Both the position numbers and the translations under genes were made by a program. 64,000 nucleotides of DNA, from assembly GCA_008690995.1 (NCBI GenBank), contig VRMN01000002.1, forward strand, positions 868,001 to 932,000. The letters run 5' to 3'. This document shows, piece by piece, positions 1 to 9,541 of this stretch. The notes under the pieces were generated by a model. That model saw nothing but the letters and a program-made list of their open reading frames with translations, did no database searches and was not told where the DNA came from. Each line of letters begins with the position of its first letter. The first letter of the stretch is position 1. Source of the DNA: Porphyridium purpureum (taxonomy: Eukaryota > Rhodophyta > Bangiophyceae > Porphyridiales > Porphyridiaceae).

Positions 1-286
1 CGTGCACAAACATCACAGATGGCGAGGTCACGCGGGTGCCATCTCGATGCACGCCACCTTGGGTCCCATACATGGAAAGCTCAGAGTCGAAGCTGACCGT
101 ACTGTATGTGGACGAGGCTCCATACACCTTTCCTTGTGCGTCAAGCACTACCGCCTTGATACTCTGCGTTGACACATCAAGTCCTAGATATAATCCAGCA
201 TCCGCATCGTCTTTACCAACATTGCCGCTGTCATGACGTGCATCGTGACGCACACCGCTCCGCCCATCTACGGGTATACCATCCAT
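1..286 (-). CDS. XYLB: Xylulokinase (FGGY kinase), N-terminal part, runs off left edge
   Basis: Partial gene read on the minus strand from an ATG at 286; about 95 codons are inside the window. The translation has a short variable leader, then LYLGLDVSTQSIKAVVLD, the N-terminal phosphate-binding motif of FGGY sugar kinases, followed by FDSELSMYGTQGGVHRDG and VTSPSVMFV, which match eukaryotic xylulose kinase. The enzyme phosphorylates D-xylulose to xylulose-5-phosphate for the pentose phosphate pathway. The catalytic and C-terminal regions lie outside the window. It diverges from the HugZ-like gene starting at 395, so the roughly 110 bp between them is a shared promoter. No organelle signal is evident. 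Confidence 0.85.
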   Translation of the reverse strand, partial: MDGIPVDGRSGVRHDARHDSGNVGKDDADAGLYLGLDVSTQSIKAVVLDAQGKVYGASSTYSTVSFDSELSMYGTQGGVHRDGTRVTSPSVMFVH

Positions 287-394
287 GCTCGCCCCAGAAG
301 ATCTCTCAACCTCTGGCTCCCTCCAGCTCGATCACGTCTGAAGCAGAAAGGTTGGTTCGAGGCAAGAGAACGAGGAGGTTGAAAGGTGGGGAGG

Positions 395-1402
395 ATGGCG
401 TTCATTGTATTTGGCGCGGCGAGCTTGTGCTCTCTCAATCGCCATGCCTCTGTTGCAAGGCATAACGGCGTGCGTGACCATCAGCGCGTCTTGGTGGGCC
501 GTGGCGCGGCTAGAGGATGCCGCCTGATGACGATGAATGTGCAGCAGGAGAATAGCAGCGTCGAGAAAAAAGCCCAGTCTGTGATTGAGGCCTCGCGTCC
601 GACTGGTGCGGAGCAGTGTCGCACCATTGCCGCGACGGCTACAAGCGCAGCGCTGGCAACTGTGCATGACCGCAAGGGCGATGAAGACGCAGGAGTGTAT
701 CCGTTTGCGTCGATGGTGGAGCTTGCTGTAGATGAACAAGGGCGTCCGATTCTGGGTATGTCGACGCTTTCTGCGCATACGCGCGACTTGGCATCAAATC
801 CGCGTGCGTCTGTGTGTATTATCCAGAAAGGATGGTCAAGCATTCGGGACTCCCGCGTCACGCTTGTTGGTGAGTGCGTCAAACCCGCGGACGCAAAAGA
901 GCAGGAGGCACTGAAGGTACTGTATCGCGCGAAGCACCCACACGCATTCTGGGTTGACTTTGGCGACTTTAGCATGTTCCGTATGGAGAAAATCGTGGAA
1001 GTGCGGTATGTGGGTGGCATTGGCAGAGCAGGAAGCATTAACGTGGACGCCTACTTGCAAGCGCAGCCAGATCCGCTGATGGATTTCGTAGATCGAATCA
1101 TCGGCCACATGAACAAGGATCATGAAGACGAAATCAAAGCGATTGTCCAGCACTATGCGCCGCTGGAACAGCCAGGTGGGACATTGGTATCCGCCAAAAT
1201 GGCAGCAATGGACAAAAAGGGCATGGACGTGCTGGTCATTGCAGATATCCCGGACGAGGCAAGTGCCGAAGAAGTGAACAAGATGAAGCGCGTCAACTTT
1301 ACCCAACGCCTTGCTTTTCCATTTGAAGCGTCAGATCGTAAGCTTGCCAAGGAAGTACTTGTTGCAATGACCAACGCTGCCGCCGCCGGCGCTGCCACCT
1401 AA
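395..1402 (+). CDS. Plastid HugZ-like / PNPOx-fold protein with DUF2470 domain
   Basis: 335 aa from the ATG at 395; the open frame reaches further upstream but without an ATG. The protein begins MAFIVFGAASLCSL and has a basic, Ala/Ser-rich leader of about 50 residues, a typical red-algal plastid transit peptide. The mature part has a split-barrel flavin-binding (PNPOx-like) domain, including GVYPFASMVELAVD and STLSAHTRDLASNPRASV. A C-terminal DUF2470 domain carries HMNKDHEDEIKAIVQHY. This is the bacterial HugZ architecture and also that of plant plastid relatives such as the glutamyl-tRNA reductase-binding protein. A role in haem or tetrapyrrole metabolism is inferred from the family; no catalytic activity can be read from sequence alone. 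Confidence 0.85.
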   Translation: MAFIVFGAASLCSLNRHASVARHNGVRDHQRVLVGRGAARGCRLMTMNVQQENSSVEKKAQSVIEASRPTGAEQCRTIAATATSAALATVHDRKGDEDAGVYPFASMVELAVDEQGRPILGMSTLSAHTRDLASNPRASVCIIQKGWSSIRDSRVTLVGECVKPADAKEQEALKVLYRAKHPHAFWVDFGDFSMFRMEKIVEVRYVGGIGRAGSINVDAYLQAQPDPLMDFVDRIIGHMNKDHEDEIKAIVQHYAPLEQPGGTLVSAKMAAMDKKGMDVLVIADIPDEASAEEVNKMKRVNFTQRLAFPFEASDRKLAKEVLVAMTNAAAAGAAT

Positions 1403-1534
1403 ACTTAGTTCCGTTCGCCATCTGCTCGTACGCGCACCTCCAAAGTACCCCTGGGATTGGAAAAAGAGTCTGAGGAAGGTAGAGAACGAATGCCACTTGA
1501 ATAAAGAAGACAAGCGAAAGCGCATGTCACGAGT

Positions 1535-2101
1535 ATGGCGTTCTCGAGCAGTCTGGGTGCCTTCATAGTAGCGCCGCTCGGGCGCCCAGTGCGCACGCAT
1601 GTACCGCGCACGTGCGTAACGCGTAGAGCGCGGCCTCGCACCTCGGCGCGCATGAGTGTCCACGACATTAATTCGCTAGGCGATTACGTGAGCCACATGG
1701 TGTGGATTGCATCGGCGGCGACAATTGCTATCTATGGCTCCAAGGTGACGGAAGAGCAGCGCACGCGACAGGCGAGAAAGGAGCAAGAGCGCATTCTTGC
1801 CGAGGAAGAGAAAACCAGAAAGTGGGAACGTTTGGTGGAGGGAGAAAGCAGGAGTCTGCTCATCGGTGATGACCGGCGCCAGCCTCAGTGGCTCCCGACA
1901 ATCGATGACTTTGCGGACGCCACTGAGCTAATGGAGAAAGAAAGGAAAGAAGCGTCCAAGAAGCAAAACGGAGCGCTGTCATCTGCGGATGCGTATCAAG
2001 CAAAGGAAGACATGGTGGATTTTGGACAGGCGTTCGACCGCGCAGACGCAGAGAGGAAGGAGCGCCAAGCCGAGCGCGCGCGGCGTCAAGATAGTCAGTA
2101 A
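1535..2101 (+). CDS. Plastid-targeted single-pass membrane protein, function unknown
   Basis: 188 aa. It starts MAFSSSLGAFIVAPLG, with a leader of about 40 residues rich in Arg, Thr and Val and no acidic residues, so plastid import is likely. One hydrophobic stretch (VWIASAATIAIYG, about residues 58-71) follows. After it comes a long charged helix rich in Glu, Lys, Arg and Gln that should form a coiled coil reaching into the stroma or cytosol. I do not recognise a family. It lies 132 bp after the HugZ-like gene on the same strand and ends 65 bp before the convergent SWD2 gene. Confidence 0.7.
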   Translation: MAFSSSLGAFIVAPLGRPVRTHVPRTCVTRRARPRTSARMSVHDINSLGDYVSHMVWIASAATIAIYGSKVTEEQRTRQARKEQERILAEEEKTRKWERLVEGESRSLLIGDDRRQPQWLPTIDDFADATELMEKERKEASKKQNGALSSADAYQAKEDMVDFGQAFDRADAERKERQAERARRQDSQ

Positions 2102-2166
2102 AATGTCTCTATCCTGTTTGAATATTTATAGCGCATATACAATGTCCTGTCTCCCTACAGTCAGCC

Positions 2167-3474
2167 TCAAGCAACGCGCCAGACATGAAGCTCACTGGAC
2201 ACGGAAGCGAATAAGTTCATGCTCGGATGGAAGCGCGTGCTTGTCACAAGCGACTTGTGAGCTTCCATCGTGCGCAGCAGTCTGCCTGAGTTGACGTCCC
2301 AAAAGCACACTTGACCTCCGAGCGTGCCGCAACTGGCAACGACGCCATCGGGGCTTATATGGGAACTCTGTGCGACAAGTGTGTGCGCGGGCTCGCTTGG
2401 CATCTCCTCAGAACTGCTCGCCCGCAGGTGATGTAAAATGTTCAAAGAAAGACCATCGAGTACGGTCAAACTCGTTCGAGGGAGTGCAGTCCGCAGCGCT
2501 TTTTCATCTACGCTACTCTGTGCAAGCTCGCGCAGCCCGACCAAGAGACGAGACGCGTCATCACTCATATATATAGATTCAACTCGTGTCGCCGCCTTGC
2601 GGCTCAGACCGGGCACGTTGGTAGCGCGCCGCAGGAACGGTCCGCGGTCATACATACGCATGTCGAAGAACTCGGATTCAAAATGGAACGGATTGAGCGT
2701 GCTGTTACTTCCGGTACACACAAGCAGGCATACTCCCACGCCATCACTAGCAATCTGCGCTACCTCTCCTAGGCGGAACAGCGCGATCCGCCCTTGACAC
2801 GTGCTGGTGCGCTGATCCCAGAACCGCACGGACGCATCCATCGCTGCAGACACAAAGGCGTGCGAGCGCGGCACGGCCGCTATGCTCGTGACATAGTCTC
2901 GATGCGCGCGGTAGTAGCGTACGTAGCGCGAGTCCGATAATGATAAGTGACGTAAGGAGTGATCAAACGCGTTGTTCGATGCATGAATCACCATATGTGC
3001 GCCCGAGCTTGGGGCAAAAATCGACGGTCCTACACCATACTTCTTCACAGGATATGTGCGCACATTGATTCTGGGGCCCTTGATGTTTGCCACGCACGCC
3101 AGCAGTTCGCTAGACATCGAGCCGGTCAGCAACTCGCCGCCGTCGGGAGAAAATTCGAGCAGCTGCATCAGTTCATTCGAACTGCTCATCTGCGCCGCCG
3201 GTGCGGGCTCGACACTTTTTACGCCATCTCGATCATTGCCAAACGTAGACCCTAGGCTCTGTGTCCAAGGCGACGTGAGTGCGCTCGCCCGACCTGAGCC
3301 CGTGCCAGGCGCGTGAGTACGATGGTCGTGAACCAGAGCGCCTCCAGCACCTCCGCCTCCAGCCGACGACGAGGCGAGGATCTCTTTTTGGCTCCCGGCT
3401 TTGGCAATCTCCATGACTGGAATTGTCTTTGCGCGGCGAAGAGCCGCCACTCGACTCTGTGTGTCCATAACCAT
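2167..3474 (-). CDS. SWD2: WD40 protein of the Swd2/WDR82 family (COMPASS and CPF subunit)
   Basis: 435 aa from the ATG at 3474. The frame is open to another ATG at 3540, but that would translate a (GA)n tract as Arg-Glu repeats, and similar tracts are noncoding before other genes here. After a poorly conserved Ser/Gly-rich N terminus the protein matches Swd2/WDR82: LLEFSPDGGELLTGSM, KKYGVGPSIFAP, LSLSDSRYVRYYRAH, SAAMDASVRFWDQR and YDRGPF. Swd2/WDR82 links the Set1 H3K4 methyltransferase complex, and the cleavage/polyadenylation factor in yeast, to RNA polymerase II. The closing blade VCFWDVNSGRLLRTMEAH is present. The longer N terminus compared with the usual ~320 aa is lineage-specific. 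Confidence 0.85.
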   Translation of the reverse strand: MVMDTQSRVAALRRAKTIPVMEIAKAGSQKEILASSSAGGGGAGGALVHDHRTHAPGTGSGRASALTSPWTQSLGSTFGNDRDGVKSVEPAPAAQMSSSNELMQLLEFSPDGGELLTGSMSSELLACVANIKGPRINVRTYPVKKYGVGPSIFAPSSGAHMVIHASNNAFDHSLRHLSLSDSRYVRYYRAHRDYVTSIAAVPRSHAFVSAAMDASVRFWDQRTSTCQGRIALFRLGEVAQIASDGVGVCLLVCTGSNSTLNPFHFESEFFDMRMYDRGPFLRRATNVPGLSRKAATRVESIYMSDDASRLLVGLRELAQSSVDEKALRTALPRTSLTVLDGLSLNILHHLRASSSEEMPSEPAHTLVAQSSHISPDGVVASCGTLGGQVCFWDVNSGRLLRTMEAHKSLVTSTRFHPSMNLFASVSSELHVWRVA

Positions 3475-4538
3475 CCTCTTCCTTCTCTTCCTTCTCTTCT
3501 CTCTCTCTCTCTCTCTGGCTAAAGCCACGAAGCGCGACATTCACCAAGTTGTGCCAAAAAGTACAGCGCATGGCGACAAGCTCGCGCATTTTGTTCGCGC
3601 GCGGCACATGCGCAGCCAGAGGCGGCGAGGTATCAACATCCAGGTTTACATGCAAGTGTCGAAACCTGCCGGTGCGCGTGAACAGCGCCGCGAAAAATGT
3701 TATTCCGTGCGCTCCACTCAGAGGCCACGCCACGCAATGACTTTGAAGAAACATACGGAATGGCGGAATGAAAGGGTTGCCGCGAAACACACTGATACCT
3801 TGACGATTTCTCTTTCACCAACTTGTTTGTCATCCGTCTTAGAGACCGCTTGTTATTGCACTTCAGTATAGATCCTTCTTGCGCTTGGTCGCCGCGGTTC
3901 GCCGGCATGATCTCACGCGTGCCAGATGAGCGCGTGTAGCCGCCTTCAGACGATAGAAATCTCTTGCCCACATCTTTCCCTTCAGTGTGAGGTGACAAAT
4001 CAGAGTAGGACGCCTTTACCACAGACAAAGGACGATCGCGAGTTGATGGCTATCTTTTCTCTGCTACGAACTCACCTGCGAACCTGATAACTTCGCGCAG
4101 CACCAGAGCGCAAGGAATCTACCGGCAGAAGAAGCTAAAACAGGACAACGACGAAGGTGCCCAGCTCGGTCTCACGTGGTCAGGAAACCAGAGGTTGGCT
4201 CTGCTTTCGCTGGCCAAGCTCCTCGTGCCCAGTCTTCAGCGTGCAGGCAACGTATTGAATTGAACCTTCGTCTCTGACGACTGGGGCTCGGATGGACACT
4301 TTGGCTCGGACAGAGTGCGACACAGAAACACAAACTTTTCTTGTTGTACGATTTCCTTGCACGAGGAGGTTGAGTTCGACCGTGCGACTCGAGCCCAGCT
4401 ACAGCTGCATCTCTCATTTCTACGGAAACCGCATGGTTCGCAACAACGGGACAATAAAGCGCGCGCGGACATCAATGACCGTGTTAGCGAGACGACTTGA
4501 ATGACCGGGTGGTGCGGCATTTGACGTTTGTGTGTAAA
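3475..4538. other. Intergenic, divergent promoter region without a supported gene
   Basis: About 1.06 kb between the start of SWD2 (minus) and PMS1/PMS2 (plus). The first 40 bases (about 3475-3516) are a CT-rich tract that reads (GA)n on the SWD2 coding strand. Several overlapping open frames of 60-130 codons exist on both strands, but none has recognisable similarity or clear coding character. A minus-strand frame at 3633-4028 (131 codons) is the longest starting with ATG and is not supported. No tRNA cloverleaf was found here. Confidence 0.5.
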
Positions 4539-7418
4539 ATGGAAAGGACGGCCATCCGACCGCTCGAGCAAGGCGTCGCGCGGCACCTGGAAGTGGGTCA
4601 AGTGGTCGCTGACGTGTGTGGCGTTGTCAAGGAATTGGTGGACAACGCATTGGACGCCGCCGGAACCTCGCAAGTGAGTGTGATTGTCAAACACGCAAAC
4701 ACGTACGTCTCGGTGCAGGATAACGGCTGCGGCTTGGCCGAGGAAGATCTGGAGCTTCTTTGCGCACGTGCTGCTACGTCGAAGTATACCGCTGCTGCCG
4801 CCTCTACAGCAGGGCATGGTTCGGTCGGAAACTGTGCGGAGGCTACCAGCCACCCTGAAACGGCGAAAAGGCAGGTCGAAGTCATTGGGGTAAACACGTT
4901 GGGTTTTCGAGGCATGGCCCTCCATGCCATTGCGCACATTTCGTCCACACTCAAGGTGACGACTTGCAAGGAAAGCGCAGTACCGAATGGACTTGCGGCG
5001 ACTTTCACACCACTGGGGCAACTGCAAAAGAAGCCACATCGCGTCGCCCGGGAACGTGGAACCACCGTCGAAGTGTTTGGTTTGTTTGAAAACTGGCCTG
5101 TACGAAAGACGCACGCACAGACGCAGCAGAAGCGCTTGGCGCAAAGCGTGGCCGTCCTCTTGCAGAATTATGCCGTTGCATTTCCTCACATCCGATTCTC
5201 TCTCCTTATGGAAAGCGTGTCTCTACTGCGTACTCCTGGCAGAGCGAGTGCCCTGGATACTTCGTCATGTGTGCCCTCGCAGGGAAGAGGGGTTGATTTG
5301 GATGTTCTCGCAGCGGCTCTTGCAAGCGTTCATGGCGCGGCCATTCTGAGGAAAATGGAGAGAGTGGCAGAAGACTTGCAATTTGATGCGGGCGAGTCCG
5401 ACCCGAATGCCGGAAGCACCCTGCAAGTGTGTCAAATGCGCGGCTTTGTTTCTCGCGGACATCTTGTCGGTAGCGGTACGTCGAGCGGTGCGCAGCAATA
5501 CGTGGTCATCAATGCACGGCCTGTCGAATACCCCGCCATCGCACGCGCCATTACGGAGTCATTTAGGCAGTGCAATCTCAACAATGCGCGGTCGTTTCCT
5601 TGTTTTGTGCTTCACTTCAGTGTGCCATCAGAATTCGTTGACGTCAACGTGAATCCGGGCAAGACGCGGGTATTTATTTCTGGTGGTAAGTCTTTGCTAG
5701 AAGCCATCAAGAGTGTGTTCTGGCGCTTGTGGCATGCCGCTGACTCGGCTCAGATCATACCGAGGGAGCTAAAATCAAGTGCGGGCAAGTCCCAGATGCT
5801 CCTGCTGCTGCAACCATCGGGGCAACCAAGCCAAACCAGAAACAGGGAACCTGAAGACGAATACCCAGAGGAAGAAAAGATTGGGGAAGGCGACAATGAC
5901 ATTGTTCGTGGTGGTCTTGATAGATTAGATGCATGTAGCAACACTCTTGACGGGGAAGAAGACACAGCTTTTCCATCTGTTTCACCGCAGTCGGATGGAG
6001 TCCGAGCTTTTTCGTGCAGCCCGGAAGAATCACTGTCAATATTTCCTTTGTCTATGTCTCTCACCCCGTCAGGCAAGAACGACGATGCGAAACAAGACAT
6101 CGACAACTCAAGTGATCATGCGATTGAATCATTGGCTACGGAAGTTGTGGCCTCCTCGCCGATGCGGCGGACAGGTTTCTCTGGTCAGTGCACTGTGCAT
6201 CCAGGTGTGGAAGTGGATCTGCCAAAAGAAGCACCTCGTCCGCGAAATCGGAATAACCGCATTCGCCAGGCTGTCTTAAACGAAGGCGCAGGTCTCACAG
6301 GCTCAAAGCGAAGGGCTGAAAAGGACAACATCGCAAAGGACTCTATGCGTCACAAGAGCGCAAGCACGCTGGATGAGAAGCATACTCCTAGTGCTGTGGC
6401 TTCAACCACAACTTTCAGGCGTGTGTACGCGCCCGAACAGGACGATGATATGCTGCTCGAGTCGCAGTTGTTTGTTCGACACCGCCTGGTTGCGGATGCC
6501 GTCGATGCCACAAATCCTGAGAAGGATGATCCCTGGCAAAGAGAGAATGATAAGCATGTGAGACAGATCCGCCACGACGACGAATTCACTATCATGCATG
6601 ATATTGGTGGCGTCAAAGTTTCGAAACGCCGCGTGCGCGCTTCCATTAGTGTTTCGCTCGAAAAGCTTGCTGAATGGCGGAAGAGCCATCATGCATCGAT
6701 GCTCCGGCTACGGCAGCTTGATGTGTTGAGTGCGGCACGCGCAGCAGAGCAAGTGCCCCGAAATTTGGAAAATGTGATTGAGGAAGAGAAGAGATTATCG
6801 CTTGTTTTCAGCAAGGCACGCTTTGCCGACTTGGAAGTTATAGGTCAGTTTAATCTAGGATTCTTTTTGGCGCGCCTTGGACAGCAGGTGTTTGTCATTG
6901 ACCAGCACGCAGCGGACGAGAAGTATAACTTTGAAAAGCTGAATGTGGAAGCTGCGGGCGAAGGTGCTTCGTTGGCGTTGCAGAGTCTACTAATCCCGAA
7001 AGCGCTCAGCTTCTGCCCAGAAGACCTTCTCATTGTCCGCGAACACCTGCAAATCATCCAGCAGGCTGGCTTCCAGCTTACAACAAATGCGGACTCGTCG
7101 TGGCGACTCAGCGCTGTGCCTGTGCTGAATGGCGTGGTCTTTGGCGATGGCGACTTGTTTGAGCTGGTTCAGTACATTCGAGAGCATGGCATTCCGCAGG
7201 AAGACGGTCAGACTCTATCAGGTCGTGCTTTGCTCATTCGCGCCTCGCAAAGAATTCGGGCTATCCATGCAAGCAAGGCTTGCCGTAAAAGCATCATGAT
7301 TGGTACGGCATTGAAACGGCAAACCATGGAACAAGTGGTCTCGAATTTATCTGGTCTGCAGTCACCTTGGAGCTGCCCTCACGGACGTCCCACCATGCGG
7401 TATTTGTTTTCCCTGTAA
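4539..7418 (+). CDS. PMS2: DNA mismatch-repair endonuclease, MutL family (yeast Pms1 / human PMS2)
   Basis: 959 aa starting at the ATG at 4539 (MERTAIRPLEQGVARHLEVG). The N-terminal GHKL ATPase has KELVDNALDAAG, VQDNGCGL and TSKY, and ends in VDVNVNPGKTRVF. A long disordered acidic linker (about residues 410-720) follows. The C-terminal dimerisation and nuclease domain has DQHAADEKYNFEKL, the DQHA(X)2E(X)4E metal-binding endonuclease motif. It finishes with CRKSIMIGTAL and SPWSCPHGRPTMRY, diagnostic of PMS2-type rather than MLH1-type MutL. With MLH1 it would nick the daughter strand in mismatch repair. Oddity: the usual GFRGEAL ATP-lid motif reads GFRGMAL. Confidence 0.95.
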   Translation: MERTAIRPLEQGVARHLEVGQVVADVCGVVKELVDNALDAAGTSQVSVIVKHANTYVSVQDNGCGLAEEDLELLCARAATSKYTAAAASTAGHGSVGNCAEATSHPETAKRQVEVIGVNTLGFRGMALHAIAHISSTLKVTTCKESAVPNGLAATFTPLGQLQKKPHRVARERGTTVEVFGLFENWPVRKTHAQTQQKRLAQSVAVLLQNYAVAFPHIRFSLLMESVSLLRTPGRASALDTSSCVPSQGRGVDLDVLAAALASVHGAAILRKMERVAEDLQFDAGESDPNAGSTLQVCQMRGFVSRGHLVGSGTSSGAQQYVVINARPVEYPAIARAITESFRQCNLNNARSFPCFVLHFSVPSEFVDVNVNPGKTRVFISGGKSLLEAIKSVFWRLWHAADSAQIIPRELKSSAGKSQMLLLLQPSGQPSQTRNREPEDEYPEEEKIGEGDNDIVRGGLDRLDACSNTLDGEEDTAFPSVSPQSDGVRAFSCSPEESLSIFPLSMSLTPSGKNDDAKQDIDNSSDHAIESLATEVVASSPMRRTGFSGQCTVHPGVEVDLPKEAPRPRNRNNRIRQAVLNEGAGLTGSKRRAEKDNIAKDSMRHKSASTLDEKHTPSAVASTTTFRRVYAPEQDDDMLLESQLFVRHRLVADAVDATNPEKDDPWQRENDKHVRQIRHDDEFTIMHDIGGVKVSKRRVRASISVSLEKLAEWRKSHHASMLRLRQLDVLSAARAAEQVPRNLENVIEEEKRLSLVFSKARFADLEVIGQFNLGFFLARLGQQVFVIDQHAADEKYNFEKLNVEAAGEGASLALQSLLIPKALSFCPEDLLIVREHLQIIQQAGFQLTTNADSSWRLSAVPVLNGVVFGDGDLFELVQYIREHGIPQEDGQTLSGRALLIRASQRIRAIHASKACRKSIMIGTALKRQTMEQVVSNLSGLQSPWSCPHGRPTMRYLFSL

Positions 7419-7439
7419 CGTGTACTCAAAACGTCTCCG

Positions 7440-8846
7440 TCAACGAGCGGCAGCAGCGGCCATGATCTTAATGATCCAGAATTTGCCGACAAGGACGCCC
7501 AGGAAAGTTGCGATTGAGTAGCCGAAAACGCCCACGAGCAACCCTGGAATGATCAAGGACTTCCAAGACCGGCTGGATGCCATCGCTGCAGCCGTCGTTG
7601 GACCACCAACCGACGCATTGGAGCTGATGAGCAGGAGACTGAGGTTGATCTTGAGCATCTTTCCTACTCCGATCAGAAACAGAAAATGGACCGCGAGCTG
7701 CACAAAAATGTGCACAAACGCCGACGGCGCAGTCTGAAGGACCGTGCGAATACTTCCAGACGCACCAGATGCGGCAAAGAAAAGCTGCATGAAAAATACA
7801 CCGAGCGAGTTGGCGGCGCCTGCGCGGCACCGAAAGTAGTCCGGCAGCGCGGTCGCCAGTGCGAGAATGATGAGCGTCGACACGGGAATCATGCCAAATT
7901 GGCGAAGTACGGGCACAGTACGCGCGAGGTACCCGCCCACTGTACAGATACAAGCGCTCAAGGTCAGCACCACAGCCATATCATTCAGACTGACTCCAGA
8001 CGTCTCTTCCAAGTCCGTAGCCACGACCAGTGCGTTGCCGTCGGATACCAGCTCGCTGGTCTGAGTGGGCTCAGAAGAAGTCAGCTCCGGATCTGGTTCG
8101 TTGCGGGCAAAGTAGAAGAGCATCATGAAGTAAAGCGCAACGATCACATTGTCTGCGGCCAGAGCGCTTGCCGTTGCAGAACCGCCGGTTTTGAGCGCGT
8201 CCGCGACCGCAACGAAATTAACCGCACCGCCAATGTGCCGTGCCATAAGCATGGAAGCAACTTTCCATGCGTCGCTTCCAAACGATTTCATCGGGGCAAC
8301 CCAACTTGCCACTAGGGCCCCTAATACCGTTCCAATTGCAGCGATAAGAAACGCCAGGAACAGTGCTCCTGTCTGTCTGAACACTCGACGTAAGTCTGCA
8401 TTGAACAGCAACAAGGGCACCGCCATCGGCACCAAGTACGCATTGATCACTTCGTACACGCCGCTGGTCGAGGGCAATACTCCCACGTTGGTCATTAGGA
8501 GAGTCAGCAGCATCGTCACGATCGGGGGTGAGACCATGGCTCCCACTTTGGTCTTCTCGGCCAGAATGCCCACTGCTGCACTAAACCCCATGGCCGACAG
8601 CACGGCCCACGGGTCTGCCGCCATCTTGATTTGAGAGCATGACCGCAATGTCGATCGCTTGAATCTTTGCGAGACCGATGCAGGTCCTTCACGTTGTCCT
8701 AGCCGGTGCTTACTGGGACGCACAGAGCCGCGCGGCGCGGCGCAAGTTAATGCCGTACAAGAAGATGCCCAAAAGCATCGTGGCGGCGCCTGACCATTTC
8801 CCCAGACGGATGATGACGCGACAAAAGCCCCAGAAGAATGCAACAT
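7440..8846 (-). CDS. Plastid-targeted DUF819 multi-pass membrane protein
   Basis: 468 aa. The ATG at 8846 is the first in frame; the frame upstream has only a TTG. The N terminus (MLHSSGAFVASSSVWG, then Cys/Arg/Ser-rich to about residue 70) looks like a plastid transit peptide with the Phe feature. The rest is about ten hydrophobic segments typical of DUF819 (bacterial YjcL, and plant plastid homologues). Examples are PWAVLSAMGFSAAVGILAEK, the motif ARHIGGAVNFVAVADAL, and LLLISSNASVGGPTTAAAMA near the C terminus. The fold resembles secondary transporters, but the substrate is unknown. It is convergent with PMS2, separated by only 21 bp. Confidence 0.85.
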   Translation of the reverse strand: MLHSSGAFVASSSVWGNGQAPPRCFWASSCTALTCAAPRGSVRPSKHRLGQREGPASVSQRFKRSTLRSCSQIKMAADPWAVLSAMGFSAAVGILAEKTKVGAMVSPPIVTMLLTLLMTNVGVLPSTSGVYEVINAYLVPMAVPLLLFNADLRRVFRQTGALFLAFLIAAIGTVLGALVASWVAPMKSFGSDAWKVASMLMARHIGGAVNFVAVADALKTGGSATASALAADNVIVALYFMMLFYFARNEPDPELTSSEPTQTSELVSDGNALVVATDLEETSGVSLNDMAVVLTLSACICTVGGYLARTVPVLRQFGMIPVSTLIILALATALPDYFRCRAGAANSLGVFFMQLFFAASGASGSIRTVLQTAPSAFVHIFVQLAVHFLFLIGVGKMLKINLSLLLISSNASVGGPTTAAAMASSRSWKSLIIPGLLVGVFGYSIATFLGVLVGKFWIIKIMAAAAAR

Positions 8847-8923
8847 TACGGGCAACGTTCTCCCCAGATCTCAAAGAGTACTGAAGCTTGTGTCGCCCAA
8901 CCAACGGCAATTAAAAGTCACGT

Positions 8924-9499
8924 TTACTGGCTCTGCGAGTCTGGGTCTAGTCTGACGTGATCTGGTGCCAAAGTCGTGGCTGTGGGGTCAGCGGTATCGG
9001 CGGCGGCAGTACTCTGCTGTTGCTGGACGAGCGCAGCCGAAAGACATGCAATTTCCGAGTCAACGCGCCGCATGGATTCCTCTAGCGCGACAATTCTGCT
9101 CAGAAATGCCTCGTCGTGTTGCAGCTGGAGACGCATCTTTTCGTCGCGTTTGGCTTCTTTCTTGGCCTCTAATTCAGCCCGCTCGCGACCTGCTTTGATG
9201 ACCTCGCTAATCGTGACTCCGCCAACGACGCTCACGACAAACAGCTCTCCTACGAGTTCAGCACCGCGCTCCACGGCCCTTTCGTGCGGCAGCGCCTTGA
9301 TGAGTCCGCCGCCCTCCTCGTCGCGTGCGAGGCGAAAAATGCGGACCACTAGCTTGTGAACCCCTTGCCCCAAAGTTGCACAGCTATCGTGCAGCATCGG
9401 ATGCGTCTTTGCCTGCCCCTTAATCACAGAAGCTACCGGTTTGGCGAGCAACTTGAGCCCGACAGCCAACAGCTTTCCTAGAGGAACGAAATGTGCCAT
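8924..9499 (-). CDS. OPA3-like protein
   Basis: 191 aa. The start MAHFVPLGKLLAVGLKLLAK followed by PVASVIKGQAKTHPMLHD matches the N terminus of OPA3 (xPLxKLLxLxxKxxSKPxAxxIK). Further on, FRLARDEEGGGLIKALPHERAVERGAELVGELFVVSVVGG corresponds to the family's conserved IKPLNEEAAxELGAELLGE segment and hydrophobic stretch. A coiled coil with a Gln/Ala/Thr-rich tail follows, longer than in animals. OPA3 acts at mitochondrial membranes in animals; its function in algae is not established. It lies 42 bp downstream of the UXT gene on the same strand. Confidence 0.8.
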   Translation of the reverse strand: MAHFVPLGKLLAVGLKLLAKPVASVIKGQAKTHPMLHDSCATLGQGVHKLVVRIFRLARDEEGGGLIKALPHERAVERGAELVGELFVVSVVGGVTISEVIKAGRERAELEAKKEAKRDEKMRLQLQHDEAFLSRIVALEESMRRVDSEIACLSAALVQQQQSTAAADTADPTATTLAPDHVRLDPDSQSQ

Positions 9500-9541
9500 G
9501 TCGAGCGACGACTGGAACCTTACAGTGACCGCCTGCTGGTC

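Noticed and set aside
3633-4028. 131-codon minus-strand frame as a gene
   Set aside because: No recognisable domain or homologue and atypical composition; it lies in the divergent promoter.
4370-4400. Possible tRNA T arm with insertion (TTGAG TTCGA...CTCGA)
   Set aside because: No acceptor partner (GCTGGGC) exists upstream or downstream, so no cloverleaf or permuted form can be built.
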